Of a DNA stretch of 64,000 nucleotides, positions 1-10,185 are shown one piece after another; position 1 is the first letter of the stretch; the number at the start of each line of letters is the position of its first letter. The notes under the pieces are model-generated. The model saw only the letters and a list, made by a program, of their open reading frames with translations, was not told where the DNA came from and ran no database searches. Both the position numbers and the translations under genes were made by a program. Location: NCBI GenBank assembly GCA_001939145.1, contig LSRX01000128.1, positions 949,568 to 1,013,567 of the forward strand, in the 5' to 3' direction. This DNA comes from Symbiodinium microadriaticum. Its lineage: Eukaryota > Sar > Dinophyceae > Suessiales > Symbiodiniaceae.

Positions 1-104
1 AAAAGGAAGAGCCCTCGACATTCAGGCTCCAACAACGAATCGTCAAATCACGATACACTCGAAACTGCACAATCGCTAGATACTTCCGCCTATGCCGCCA
101 TCTT

Positions 105-262
105 ACGGCAAACCCTAAACCCTAAACCCTAGGCCCTAAACCTTAAACCCTAAACCTCAAGCCATAAACCCTAAACCCTAGACCCTGAGCCTTCAACCCT
201 CAACCCTATAAACCCTATAAACCCTATAAACCCTATAAACCCTATAAACCCTAAACCCTCCA
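105..262 (-). repeat. Telomere-like array (CCCTAAA on +)
   Basis: Degenerate heptamers including a pure CCCTATAAA octamer run at 198-250. The opposite orientation starts at 305, so this is not a simple chromosome end. Confidence 0.85.
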
Positions 263-304
263 ACCTGTCGATCCGAGCTGGCCCGCTGTCGCCCTGCCTT
301 GGTT

Positions 305-375
305 AAGGTGGGGCGTTTAAGGTTTAGGGGTTTAGGGGTTTTGGGTTTTAAGGTTTAGGGTTTTAGGGTTTAGGG
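305..375 (+). repeat. Telomere-like array (TTTAGGG)
   Basis: Inverted relative to the previous array, 40 bp away. Confidence 0.8.
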
Positions 376-489
376 AACTACAGGTGGGGGGAGTTTAGAG
401 TTTAGGGTATATAGGGCTTCTGTTCGGCTTCTATAAGGTATATAGCCCTTCTATAAGGCTTCTATAACGGTAACTACCCACCTGAAAAT
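376..489. mobile_element. MITE-J copy
   Basis: AACTACAGGTGGGGGGAGTT .. GGTAACTACCCACCTGAAAA; centre of repeated GGCTTCTATAAGG units. Confidence 0.75.
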
Positions 490-624
490 GTCCTAGACTT
501 GGGAGCTCGGATGACCGCCCCGGTCCCCGGTTGCTGGGATTCTTAGGCTTCCTTTGAAGGTTTTTAGGTTTAGGCCTTTACGGGGTCCTTGAAGGGTTCT
601 TTTTAAGGATCTATAGGGTTCTAC

Positions 625-716
625 AAGGGTTTGGGGTTTGGGGTTTAGGCTTGAGGGTTTAGGCTTTAGGGGTTTAGGGGTTTAGGCTTTAGGGTTTAGG
701 GTTTAATGTAGGCTTT
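625..716 (+). repeat. Telomere-like array
   Basis: TTTAGGG and TTTAGGGG variants. Confidence 0.8.
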
Positions 717-758
717 GGGGTTGGCGTCAAAGGCAATTCATAGAAATATGACCCAGCC

Positions 759-871
759 CACACGGGGGTTTCCGAAAATAGGGGACCCTAACACAGTACC
801 CTAAATAGTAGGATCCTTCTGATAAGGACCCCAAAATACGGTACGCTAGTTTTCGGAAACTCCCACATGTG
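759..871. mobile_element. MITE-C copy
   Basis: Termini CACACGGGGGTTTCCGAAAA / TTTTCGGAAACTCCCACATG; centre GGGACCCTA..GTAGGATCCTT..AAGGACCCC. The right side abuts a minus-strand protein-like stretch (SASRKSETDAVAASAGLRLL, 940-880). Confidence 0.8.
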
Positions 872-1074
872 AAGAAGACGCAGGCCGGCAGAAGCAGCGA
901 CAGCATCCGTTTCGGATTTACGAGAGGCTGCGCTGGCTTCATGTTGCAATAACTTGAAATGCTGAGACATCTCCCTATTGATTCGCGCGGTTGAAGGTTT
1001 TTAGGGTAGGTCGTGGTTAAGGTGTAGAGGCGCCCCGACGGGCCGAAGGACAGAAGAGCAGCAACTAAGTTTGT

Positions 1075-1328
1075 CCTGCATCCGCGAGGGTGAGCGCGGA
1101 AGCGAAAGCGATCTGCAACGCCGGCGCATCTTGTGCTGAGGGGTGTGGAAGTCGGCCTGGCAATACAAGTTCGTGCATGCGAGAAACGGCCTCAGTCAAA
1201 CGCCGCCGTTCTCTCGGGGGCGACTCCAGCAATCTCTGAAGAGCTTGGTCATCGCTCCTGTTGACGAGAACAGCAACAAGGCCAAACGTGCAACACAATC
1301 CTAACTCCCGAGTCTTCGTAGCGAACAC
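1075..1328 (-). CDS. Exon-like frame, unknown protein
   Basis: Minus-strand frame of about 85 codons: CCTFGLVAVLVNRSDDQALQ, then RLLESPPRERRRLTEAVSRM and a tail ALTLADAGQT. Ends TAG, but CAG|GAC just before the stop would serve as a GA donor. The first residues are hydrophobic and the middle is basic and helical. Function unknown. Confidence 0.4.
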
Positions 1329-1345
1329 CCAGCTTCTTCTTCTTC

Positions 1346-1398
1346 TTCATGTTCACGAACGTTAGGGTTTAGGGTTTAGGGTTCATGTTCACGAATGT
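1346..1398 (+). repeat. Short telomeric array in a 17-bp duplication
   Basis: About three TTTAGGG units (1363-1381) between TTCATGTTCACGAACGT and TTCATGTTCACGAATGT. Confidence 0.85.
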
Positions 1399-1768
1399 CA
1401 CCTTGCAGCCCGCAGGCATTTTGCTCTGCAAGAAAAACTTCGCGACCTGGATCCTGGGATCGTCTGTTTGCCATGGCCTCCTTTGCTGGGAGTTAGGATT
1501 AGAGGGACCCTTGGGGATATAGACCCTCTCAATAAGGTCCTCTTTTAAGAGAGCTACAAGTAGGGTTCAGAAGGGGTCCTCTTTAAGGGGTCCCCCTAAT
1601 ACTACCTCCCATTTGCGAAGTGCAAACCTTGACGAGGCAAGTGGTTCATGTCAGGGCTTTCCTTCTTTATTTGCTCTGGCTTTTCAATTAAAGTAGGAGT
1701 TATATAAGGCCCAAAAAGTGAAAGGTCACCTACTCAGCTACTAAGTTGAAATGCTTAGGGTTCAACGC

Positions 1769-1861
1769 TCACCCTAAGGCTCAAAAAGCCCAAAAGCCTT
1801 ACATAGTATGGTCTTTGGGCCCAAGAGCCATAGAATATGAGTCCTTAGAGCCTTAGGGTGA
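1769..1861. mobile_element. MITE-K copy
   Basis: TCACCCTAAGGCTCAAAAAG .. GTCCTTAGAGCCTTAGGGTG, centre CTTTGGGCCCAAGAG. Confidence 0.75.
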
Positions 1862-1959
1862 GGGTTGAGGAAAGGATGTTTCGGATTTAGGGTGGATGGT
1901 GTGAACACACAAACTGAGGGACTGAGCGACTGAAAACGCTAGCCACAGAAAGGTTTAGT

Positions 1960-2160
1960 GAGTAGGGTTTAAGGCTTTGGTTTAGGGTTTAGGGCTCAGG
2001 GGTTTAGGGTTTAGGGCTTTGGTTTAGGGTTTAGGGTTTAAGGCCTCGAGTTTAGGGCTTTGGTTTAGGGTTAAGGTTTAGGGCTTTAGGGTTTAGGGTT
2101 TAAGGCTTAGGGTTTAGGGTTTAGGGCTTTGGTTTAGGGCGTAGCGGTTTAGGGTTTAGG
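1960..2160 (+). repeat. Telomere-like array, 200 bp
   Basis: TTTAGGG with interspersed GGGCTTTGG variants. Confidence 0.85.
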
Positions 2161-2165
2161 GACCG

Positions 2166-2275
2166 TGAAAGTCCATGTACTCAAATCAAACAGCGCACAC
2201 TTTGTGGTCCCAAACACCTGTAATAGGCTATACTTCAAGGCCCAAGTATATACTGTCTGAGCACATGGACTTTTC
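2166..2275. mobile_element. Single MITE with AAAGTCCATGT ends
   Basis: GAAAGTCCATGTACTCA .. TGAGCACATGGACTTTTC around a centre with GGCCCAAGTATATAC. Confidence 0.65.
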
Positions 2276-2579
2276 GGGTGTTAGCGGGCAGGGCATTCCC
2301 GGACTAAAAAAACCGAAGTGCCTACACAGCCCTGGGCTGATCTAGGAGCCTAATAATTGCAGCCTCAATAAAAAAAATCATTTGAATAGGTGTGGGGGCT
2401 CGAAAGTGGCAGTGTTGGGCATCTGGTCTTAAGGCACTCCGTCGTGGTCAAAATGGGAGCGCTACAGACCTAAGCGCCAAACACACACGAAACTCTAAAC
2501 CTAAACTAAGCCCAAAAATTACACACTAAACCCCTAAACCCTAAACCCTAAGCCCTAACCCCCTAAACCCTAGAACCCC

Positions 2580-2999
2580 CTTATAGTGAAGCTCCAGCTC
2601 CGGCAACTTCAAAAATGCGGATGTTGATGTGGAACCCTAACGGCCCACGTAGGCCTTATTTGTGGTTTTTGGTACCCATAAATTGCCCCAAAGTCCCTAA
2701 ATAATGATTACTTGGACCCTTAAGGGGAAGTTCTCACAACTCCTCAGACGTCGAACCCAGTAGCAAAAATGCGTCCTAAACCGGAACAATGCCTGCCTTT
2801 CGCATCGTATCCCCTGGTAGTTCCTATATGGCTATAGTCTACAACTACAAAATAACTACCAAAAAGACCCCAACACCCAAACTCTCACTGCTCCTACCAC
2901 GGAACGCTTAGAAGAACCCTTAAAAAGAGCCCTTAAGGGAACCCTTAAACAGGAACCCTGCAAGAAGCCCTTATGGGGCAGACTCGGCTGGGCCCGGGG
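2580..2999. other. Non-coding stretch
   Basis: No coding frame, no recognised family. CCCTTAAGG-like words at 2900-2975 may be remains of MITEs. Confidence 0.5.
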
Positions 3000-3099
3000 C
3001 GCTGAGTGTGGCAAAAGCCAAGTTCCAGCCACCCTGGCCGGTTTTGGGGCTCATTAACAGCCCCTTTAAGGGCTTAGAAATTCGGGCTGCGCCGCATTA

Positions 3100-3186
3100 T
3101 AGTGAACCCCAGAAAGTTGGAACATGCATTTACCCTACAAGGGCACGAGGATTTATGATGTTCCAACGTTCTGGCTTCTACTTTAA
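3100..3186. mobile_element. MITE-O copy
   Basis: AGTGAACCCCAGAAAGTTGG .. GATGTTCCAACGTTCTGGCT. Confidence 0.65.
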
Positions 3187-3779
3187 GGCCCTTTAAGGAG
3201 CCTCTCCCTCCCCTGATTCCTTGAAGATTTCCGCTTACGGTCCTCTACCATAGAGCCATCCCGCGCTAGTGTTGCTATACTTCGTCCTGAAATTGGGATG
3301 GACGTGCCGCTAAACCCTAGACCCATCAACTTCGGTCCTGGCACATTAAGGGTTTAGGGCGTAGGGTCTAGGGTCTAGGGCAAGATGGAATCTCCACATA
3401 ACGGGCCATGGGACTTCGTAACGTACTAACTATGTATCACAAGTACCTGTATCCCCTACGTCGGTACTTCCACTGTAGGAGCCCCTACTGTAGGAGCCTT
3501 AATGAGTCGAATGGGGTTTGTGGTATATTATATACTGTAGAGATAATAAGAACCCCCCCCCCACAAGAGTATGGGTCATTATAAAGGCCCCTATAGTACT
3601 TTTGTTGGCACCTGGATCCTACAAAGCAGTGTTTTTTGGCTGATCTTCAAGGCATCCTTCAGGAAGACTGGCTTCATGTTCTTGGCCTCTGTTGCAAAAA
3701 GATGCCAGCCTTCTCGCAGTCCATGACCCACTATAGTCACTATGGTTTAGGGGTTTAGGGTTTAGAGGCTTAGGAGGGT

Positions 3780-4236
3780 TTGGCACCGAAGTTCTCCAAC
3801 TTCTCGAGCGTTGATGTCTCTCCGGGTCCCCCAAAAGTAGTGGAACTTCGAAGCACGCGGTGGAACATAGCCGGGAGGTGGCCTGAATCGCCTCTACATG
3901 CGGCTCCAGTAAAACTCAGTGGGAGTCGGGAGTCGGGGCCGGGCCGAACGATGTTTCCGGCTTTTCGGGGGTGGAGGCGCGCACTTAGGGCTACCATAAA
4001 GGACGAACTGAACCCCAAAAGGTTGAAGGTTCATATTACCACATGGGGATTCATAGCATAAGGGTAATTATGGGGACCCCTACTTATAAGGTTCGAATTT
4101 GGTCCCCAAGGTAGGTCTCGTTCTTTCCCTCCAAAATCCTGAACATCTAACCCACACTCCTCTAATATGCCAGCCGCGGTGGTTGCAGCAGGGTGTGGGG
4201 GGCTATGGCATATGGGCAAAGACGGGACGCTACTGA
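3780..4236 (+). CDS. Two-exon frame joined across a MITE-A copy
   Basis: The first segment is open from at least 3780 (first codon is ATG-less in context) and reads FSSVDVSPGPPKVVELRSTR and later FPAFRGWRRALRATIK. It reaches AAG|GACGAA at 4001. Unspliced, the frame dies inside the element at 4061. Taking out 4002-4110 (109 bp, ending CCCCAAG|G) joins it in phase to 42 further codons (VGLVLSLQNPEHL onward) ending TGA at 4234-4236. The reverse strand is also open over 3770-4018, so strand is not certain. Function unknown. Confidence 0.35.
3994..4111 (+). mobile_element. MITE-A copy 1 (intron-like)
   Basis: 118 bp. 5' end reads AAAGGACGAACTGAACCCC, 3' end GGTCCCCAAGG, imperfect inverted repeats of each other. 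The core GGTTCATAT..GATTCATAG..ATAAGG is shared by the family. It lies inside the frame 3780-4236 with the coding strand in the sense orientation. Confidence 0.8.
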
Positions 4237-5298
4237 TGACCTCGCACGCCGAGCGCTACATGGCTCGTCGGGGCCTTCGCAGCGCTGGCAACTCGAATCG
4301 GCGTCTGGGGTACATGATGTTATATATATATATATATAAACCCTAAGTCCCAAACCGTTTATAGTATGTTTAGAATTGGGAGCCCTGACGGATAGTACGA
4401 ATTCTTCTTCATGCCCCCATGTAAACCTACAACCTGAACACCATATGTTGTTGTAGTACCTGATAATCGAAACCTGACAGAATCCCTCAGAGTACCCTTT
4501 GCCGTTTACCTGAAATCTGCCCAACAGCCTTTCTGCGTCTGGGGGCAGAACAATCGCAGCAGTCTCCATCAAGACTTCCTCCCGCTCCTTTGCTCGGCTT
4601 CGGGGTTGGGTTTGAGGTTAGGGGCGACCCACGCAGGTGCCTGATCACTTCTGTCTTTTTTTCATTGTGTCACTTGTGTCTTTCTTTCCTGTGTCGCTTC
4701 TGTCTTTCTTTTCCTTGCCACCTGTGTCTTTCTACTTCTTGCGAAACAACAGCCTCGAGCGAACACCTTTTTTTGCTAGTCCACGGCTGGCAAAAAAGCT
4801 TCCAGGTTTGGGCCTTCTTTCATGAAGGCTTCGGCCTGGGTTTACTCCTTTTGCTTTCTTTCAAGCTTACCTTCTATTTTTTTCGGGTTTCCGGGTCCCT
4901 TCACTCCTTTTAGGGGTTTGGGCCTTCTTTCATTCGGGTTTCAGTCTGGGCTTACTGATTTTAGGGCTTCGGCCTGGGTTTTAGGGTTTCGGGCTTTTTC
5001 AAGCTACGAAGGGAATACGACTGGCAATTAATCAGAAGTCTAAAAAGCCAAAACCCTAAACTGCATAAAGCCCCCATAGAAACCTTCACAATCGCCTGAT
5101 GATCAGCGCTCCTTTATCCCAAAACCCTAGCCCTAAACCTTAACACCCTAAACCCTGAACCCTACACCCTGAAAGTGGAACTGATCGGTAGCTGCTTTGG
5201 AACGAGCTGGCGGATGCACACAGACGGACAGCCCCGCAGGCAACATGGCTCGGTCGCAGGACAGAGCTTAATAACCCTGAACAGCCCTCAGGCCTGTT

Positions 5299-5407
5299 CC
5301 CAAAGGGTCCAAAGTACCTATATAGTAGAATGTACGGTTTCTATATTAGGAATTACTATTATGATTTGGGGAAGTATGCCCCATAACAGTACCTAGGACC
5401 CTTTGGG
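5299..5407. mobile_element. MITE-H copy 1
   Basis: 109 bp, CCCAAAGGGTCC .. GGACCCTTTGGG. Identical, as far as I can compare by eye, to the copy at 14441. A perfect 30-bp direct repeat of host sequence stands on each side (5269-5298 and 5408-5437). Confidence 0.85.
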
Positions 5408-5509
5408 TAATAACCCTGAACAGCCCTCAGGCCTGTTTTCACCTGCAAATATCAGCTGCGTAGCACTGACCTTCCTGGAAAGAGACAGGAGGGCTCAGAG
5501 TTCTTGGAA

Positions 5510-5660
5510 CCTGCACACCCTAAACCCTAAAACCCCCTAAAACCCTAAACCCTAAAACCCTAAAAACCCTAGAATCCCTAAAACCCTAAAACCCTAAAAC
5601 CCCTAAAACCCTAAACCCTAAAACCCTAAAATCCCTAAAACCCTAAACCCTAAACCCCCA
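5510..5660 (-). repeat. Telomere-like array, CCCTAAAA variant
   Basis: Mostly octamers CCCTAAAA mixed with heptamers. Confidence 0.85.
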
Positions 5661-5749
5661 AAGCCACAACTGCCTCAGCCCTCGGCCGATGTGGTTTCGA
5701 GCTGCAGGTGCAACAGGTCCTACGCTGCTTCTGTAGTCTAGTTAAAGGA

Positions 5750-5856
5750 AATTACAGGTGGGGAGTTTAGGGTATATAGGGCTTCTATAAGGCTTCTATA
5801 AGGTATATAGACCTTCTATAAGGCTTTTATAAGGGTAACTACCCACCTGAAAATGT
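5750..5856. mobile_element. MITE-J copy
   Basis: ATTACAGGTGGGGAGTTTAG .. GGTAACTACCCACCTGAAAA; same GGCTTCTATAAGG units. Confidence 0.75.
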
Positions 5857-5859
5857 CCT

Positions 5860-6955
5860 AGATCTTGGTTTAGGGTCTAAGGCTAAGGCTATAGGGTCTT
5901 ACTGTTTAAGGTTCAGGGTTCCGAGTGTTGCGTGCAACACAAGTTCCCTAAACCCTAAACCTCAAACCGTGACTCGACACCGTCAAACTTCCATAGTTAG
6001 TTCAGGATTGGCTTGGGCCGCAGTGCGAGGCTAGTTTTTTTTGTTTCCTTGGTATGCAACAAATAACAAATATCTTATGCTATGCCCAAAACTATGTGGA
6101 TGCTCTTGTTATCTATTCCGACCCCTATAGAAAACCTTTCAAGGCACCCCATTATATAAGATGAGGGCCTTGGCAATTCGGGGTTGCTTTGGGGGCTTAC
6201 TATGCCATGATTACGATTGCCCCACAATCCATCCGCGTGATCACACCCGGTACTAAGTAGCTGTGGGTTTCTCTCAACCCTACACGGTTAGGGTGTATCG
6301 GGATGTACAGTCTTTATACGACTAAATAGAACAGGGTTCCTCAGTTCAACGGCTTCTTCAAAGAAGTATCAGGGCTTAGTATAGTGCCTGAATGGGTTTG
6401 GAACATATTCTATCATGACTGTTAAACCCAAGTGGATAGGACTACTGCCTCTGCAGGCATCTAAATTTGCATCTAATCCCTCAACTGCCATAGTGCCATA
6501 GTGCCCTTGAGGTAGCCTGGTAGCGTTGTAGAAAAACGTATCGAAGTCCTTATATTATAGCTGCAAGATGTTATAGGACCCATGTACGACCGCAGCATGT
6601 TCGGGCTACCGGGCCTGCTGGGTCAAGTATACAGGTCCGTTTAAGGCATACGGTATACGGCTCCGATCATTCGATTGTGTTTGACGCACAGGTACAACAA
6701 AAACTGCTCAGCATATACTGCTGGGAAGTCAAAAATAAAAAGAACTCTCAAAAAAAACTCTTCAACAACAAACGTATAGAAAGCTTATAAAACCCTGATA
6801 GAACTAATATTATCTACCGTACTTTAAGCCCTAAACCTCGAAACCCCCCAAAGCCTCACGCCCCCGAACTTTCGCCTTACTGGCACTTAGGGGGAGGGGG
6901 GGCCTTGTCGGGGGTTTGAAGGGATTTGGCCCGGGCGGTCCCTCCTTGAGGCCTT
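5860..6955. other. Non-coding stretch without telomeric arrays
   Basis: About 1 kb of moderately AT-rich unique DNA. No frame above 60 codons and no clear MITE apart from weak inverted words. Only 5944-5970 has CCCTAAA units. I see nothing else in it. Confidence 0.6.
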
Positions 6956-7075
6956 AGCCTAGGGTTTAGGGTTTAGGGTTTCAGGGTTAGGGTTAAGGGT
7001 TTAGGGTTTAGGGTTTAGGGTTTAGGGCTTAGAGTTTAGGGTTTAAGGCTTAAGGGTTTAGCGGTTTAGAGTGTA
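6956..7075 (+). repeat. Telomere-like array
   Basis: TTTAGGG, with pure tracts at 7000-7025. Confidence 0.85.
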
Positions 7076-7451
7076 AAGACTGAAGCCCCCGCTCCCTCCT
7101 CCAAAATAGTCAGGGCCGTACTCCATTTCTCCTCCAGGCTGAGGCTTAGGGTTGGCTTTTTTGGGGTTTGTAGGGCCCTTTCGTGCTTCAGTGGTTCACT
7201 GACTAGGGGATAGGTGTTGCGAACATGGACATACATATGTATGTATGTGTGTATACATGTGTATATATATATATACATAATATATATATATATATATCTA
7301 TCAAGATACTCGCTGGTATTTAAGCCACCACAATATCGTATCCTACCAGGATTTTCTGGGTTTAGGATTTCAGAAGCACTGCTTCGCAAAGAGCACATCC
7401 AGACGAGACAAGGCGGATGTCGGGCGAATCAGGGTTTCGAGAGGATTTGTC

Positions 7452-7550
7452 AGTTTCCCATAATAAGGGTACCTTAAATTGGGGTCCTTATAATAAGGAT
7501 CCTACTATTTAGGATACTATATTAGGGTCCCCTATTTTCGGAAACCCCCA
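7452..7550. mobile_element. MITE-C copy, inverted
   Basis: GTTTCCCATAATAAGGG .. CCCTATTTTCGGAAACCCCC with the shared GGATCCTACTATTTAGG core in reverse. Confidence 0.75.
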
Positions 7551-8027
7551 TTTAGACATGTGGGTGAGTAATAGGAGCAAGAGCTTGGATTAGGGGTTTA
7601 GGATTATGATAGAATGCACTTCCCAAACCGAACAATCACGACCTGAATTCATAATTAAACCAAATGATCCTGAGAAAACCTTACCTCGGTTGTCATGGAC
7701 GGTAGGCAAAGCTGGGATCTTGAAGAACGGTTGAAAGCAGAGCAAAGCTCAAACAACAAAAACAAACATCCTAAACCCTGTACCCTAAACCCTAAACCCT
7801 AATCCTAAACCCTGTAACCCATAAAATCCCTAACTCTTCACCCCTAAACCGCTTGTAGGCCCTAAACGTGACCCCCAACCCTACAAGATAGTAGGTTATG
7901 ACTCCTTAAGTAGAGGGTAGAACCCATGAAACGGTGGTTTTTTGGATCCCCAGGTACACCCAGCAGCGCGCAGCTTGTGCAAACTGGCTGAAGCGCGTGA
8001 AACCACTGAAACCCTGTTAGAGTTAAG

Positions 8028-8624
8028 GGACTCGAGAACAGTGTTATCAACGATCGCCCATCGTCATATCGCAGCTGGGCAGAATAGCCCGAAATTGCCA
8101 AAAAAAACATGAATCGATGGCCACTGTGCAGGCAGTAAGCCACTCCACGCCATCGGAGTCGCCACCAGAAATCATGTTCGACACGCTGACTCTTTGTCGC
8201 TTCACCTCGTCAATCTCCAATCTCCACGGCGTGTAACACGACGTGCTGATCAGCTCACCGAGCCTGTTTCCCCGAACCCCGGCCCACATGCCGAAGCTAT
8301 GACGATACTCTCGATGCTAGCTTTCGCAGGGCACCTTTCCCATCCCTGCGGTTAAGACGAGTTTCAGTGACAGTCTTCACCTCGATCCTAGTCGACCGAT
8401 CGACGTCTCTAGCTCCGATCCTTCAGGACGAAATGAACCCCAAAAGGGTTTTATACCATATAGGGGTTCATCGTAGAACCCTAAACCCTAAACCCCTAAA
8501 CCCTAAAACCATATAGGAATACATCATAGTATACGGGTATGGGGCCCCTACTTATAAGGTTCATTTGGTCCCCCAAGGATTGAATTCTTCGCGACCCACC
8601 GGCTCGATCACATACTACGCTTGA
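8028..8624 (+). CDS. Three-exon gene fragment with a MITE-A intron
   Basis: Exon 1 at 8028-8230 reads TRE.CYQRSPIVISQLGRIARN onward to a Ser/Thr/Pro segment (HSTPSESPPEIMFDTLTL) and ends at GGC|GTGTAAC, a GT donor. The 99 bp intron 8231-8329 ends CGCAG|G. Exon 2 (8330-8426) reads GTFPIPAVKTSFSDSLHLDP in phase and ends CAG|GACGAA. The second intron, 8427-8577, is MITE-A with a telomeric insertion and ends CCCAAG|G. Exon 3 (8578-8624) stays in frame to a TGA. Upstream the same frame is protein-like again (YTQQRAACANWLKRVKPL, 7955-8017) but is broken by TAG and TAA, so an earlier exon or decay is likely. No family recognised. The phase agreement across both junctions is the main evidence; the reverse strand also has an 80-codon frame here. 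Confidence 0.4.
8421..8578 (+). mobile_element. MITE-A copy 2 with telomeric insertion
   Basis: 158 bp instead of about 110 because four CCCTAAA-type units (8477-8507) are inserted in the core. An imperfect ~22-bp duplication of the element sequence (8455-8476 and 8508-8531, both starting ACCATATAGG) flanks them. Flanking AT on both sides suggests a 2-bp target duplication. Confidence 0.8.
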
Positions 8625-8627
8625 GCA

Positions 8628-8742
8628 GGATGGGTTTAGGGTTTAGGGTACAGGGTTTACAGGGTTTATAGGGTTTAGGGTTTAGGGCTTATAGGGTTTA
8701 GGGTTTAGGGTTTATAGGGTTATAGGGTTTAGGGTTTTTGCC
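8628..8742 (+). repeat. Telomere-like array
   Basis: TTTAGGG with TATAGGG variants. A smaller C-rich array (7770-7850) stands before the gene fragment at 8028. Confidence 0.85.
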
Positions 8743-8795
8743 TGATGCCTCCACAGGCCAGTCGCATGAGCCAAGCAAAGTAGAAAAGCGAACAG

Positions 8796-8902
8796 ATAGG
8801 TAGTTCTCTAAATTAGGGTCCCTTTTGGGATCCATGATAGAAGGGTGCCGTACTAGTTTGGGGACCTAAAAAGGGGCCGTAATTTAGAGAACGGCCCATA
8901 TC
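8796..8902. mobile_element. MITE-B copy
   Basis: Inverted termini TAGTTCTCTAAATT / AATTTAGAGAAC, AT-richer centre with GATCC and GTACTA. Same family at 14935 and 15646. Confidence 0.7.
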
Positions 8903-9082
8903 CGAAAAATGTAAACAAAACCCCTGAGCCAGGTACCCCGCAGAAGCAGAATTTTCAGACACCCATTTTGCCTACCTACTATAGGGGCCTTAGTTAAGAC
9001 TTAGAATATGGGCTGTGGGGGCAATAATATTGCATGCAAAATACAGTTGCAATCATGAGCCACAAGGAAATCCCTGAACCTT

Positions 9083-9173
9083 AAACCCTTATGTTGGTAG
9101 TTAAAAGAACCCTAAACCCTAAATCCCTAAACCCCAAACCCAAAACCTCAAACCCTTATGTTGGTAGTTAAAA
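9083..9173 (-). repeat. Telomeric array between 24-bp direct repeats
   Basis: AAACCCTTATGTTGGTAGTT plus AAAA occurs at 9083-9106 and again at 9150-9173 without mismatch; 43 bp of CCCTAAA-type repeat lies between. Confidence 0.85.
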
Positions 9174-9245
9174 ATGACACGGCCCGGCTCCTGGGAAGCC
9201 CTCGCAGCAGCCAAGTGGACCTGGATAAGGGCCGGACTCGGTTCA

Positions 9246-9472
9246 GGGTATCTGGTCTATGGTTTACCTGGGTATCCAAAAACCGACCGTTTTAGGGGTT
9301 AGACCCTACCTTAACCTACTAAGACTAAAACCTACTTTTTTGTAGGGTCCCTATAAATTCCATATTCGGGTTTACCATGAGAACCCACCAAAAAGTAGGT
9401 TTTGGTAGGTGAAGGTATAATTAAGGGGTCATAACCTACTATTTCGTAGGGTTTGGGGATACAGGTAGGGCC
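9246..9472. mobile_element. Element N, long foldback
   Basis: Nested inverted repeats: TACCTGGGTATCC .. GGATACAGGTAGG outside, AAAACCTACTTTTTTGTAGG .. AAAAAGTAGGTTTTGGTAGG inside. It can fold into a long interrupted hairpin. Related pieces at 12014-12120 (CAGAACCTACTTCTCTGTAG) and 17072-17165 (AATTACCTAAACCCCCAAAA). Confidence 0.65.
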
Positions 9473-9508
9473 TTGTTTCGGTTTAGGGCTCATTGCTGAA
9501 GGTTTATG

Positions 9509-9607
9509 GCTTACCCATAGACCCCTCGGTTGTTTCTTTTTGGGATTACCTTATAGGATCCTAAATATAAACCCCAAAAAGGAACTACTTAGGGGCCTAT
9601 GGCTTAA
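9509..9607. mobile_element. MITE-G copy
   Basis: GCTTACCCATAGACCCCTC .. GAACTACTTAGGGGCCTATGG; inner palindrome TTTCTTTTTGG / CCAAAAAGGAA. Confidence 0.8.
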
Positions 9608-9669
9608 GTAGGTGCAGGATGCCTATGGTGGACAAGGCGATTTAAGAGTTGTACAAGCGACCTTGCGAA

Positions 9670-9785
9670 CATATGGGGGAGGTTTCCGAAAAATCGGGGA
9701 CCCTAAGATAGTACCCTAAACAGTAGGATCCTTATTCTAAGGACCCCAAGATAAGGTACCCTAATTTTCGGAACGTCCCATATTT
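9670..9785. mobile_element. MITE-C copy
   Basis: GGTTTCCGAAAAATCGGGG .. AATTTTCGGAACGTCCCAT, core AGTAGGATCCTTATTCTAAG. Confidence 0.8.
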
Positions 9786-9849
9786 CGCAGACTTCTCCCA
9801 AAGCCTTCGAACCCGTGTCCCAAACCGCAAATGCTCAATCGAACCTGTT

Positions 9850-9959
9850 CCTTAAGGACGAACTGAACCCTAAAAGGTTGTAGGGTTCATATACCATATA
9901 GGGATTCATAGTATATGGGTATAGGGCCCCTACTTTTAAGGGTCATTTCGTCCTTAAGG
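9850..9959 (+). mobile_element. MITE-A copy 3
   Basis: 110 bp, near-perfect terminal palindromes CCTTAAGGAC / GTCCTTAAGG. The left flank reads NRTCSLR and the right flank LAKILPRDSL in one phase if 9857-9958 is removed, weaker than for other copies. Confidence 0.8.
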
Positions 9960-10185
9960 TTGGCGAAGATACTACCCCGAGATAGCCTATAGGCTTGCTG
10001 AGTTTATGCACGGGTGGAGATGCCGGAAAACCCTGAACCCTAAACCCTAAACGGGTACATGCATTTCTCACTCTAGCCCTAACCCTTACACCCAAAGTTT
10101 CTCTCATGCCTTGACTCTTTTGGGTAGGGCCTTTCTTTTCTTTCTGTGCGGCTACAGGGGACGTGCCTACAGCGAAGCAGTGAAT

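Noticed and set aside
1-300. Chromosome end (true telomere) at the left edge
   Set aside because: Repeats are degenerate, switch orientation at 305 and recur over the whole left 58 kb.
4590-5031. Phe/Leu/Ser-rich frames
   Set aside because: Arise from CTTTCTTT-type imperfect repeats and GGGCCTTCTTTCAT duplications.
7214-7477. 87-codon frame with Tyr-Ile repeats
   Set aside because: Covers a TA microsatellite and the MITE-C edge; no coding core.
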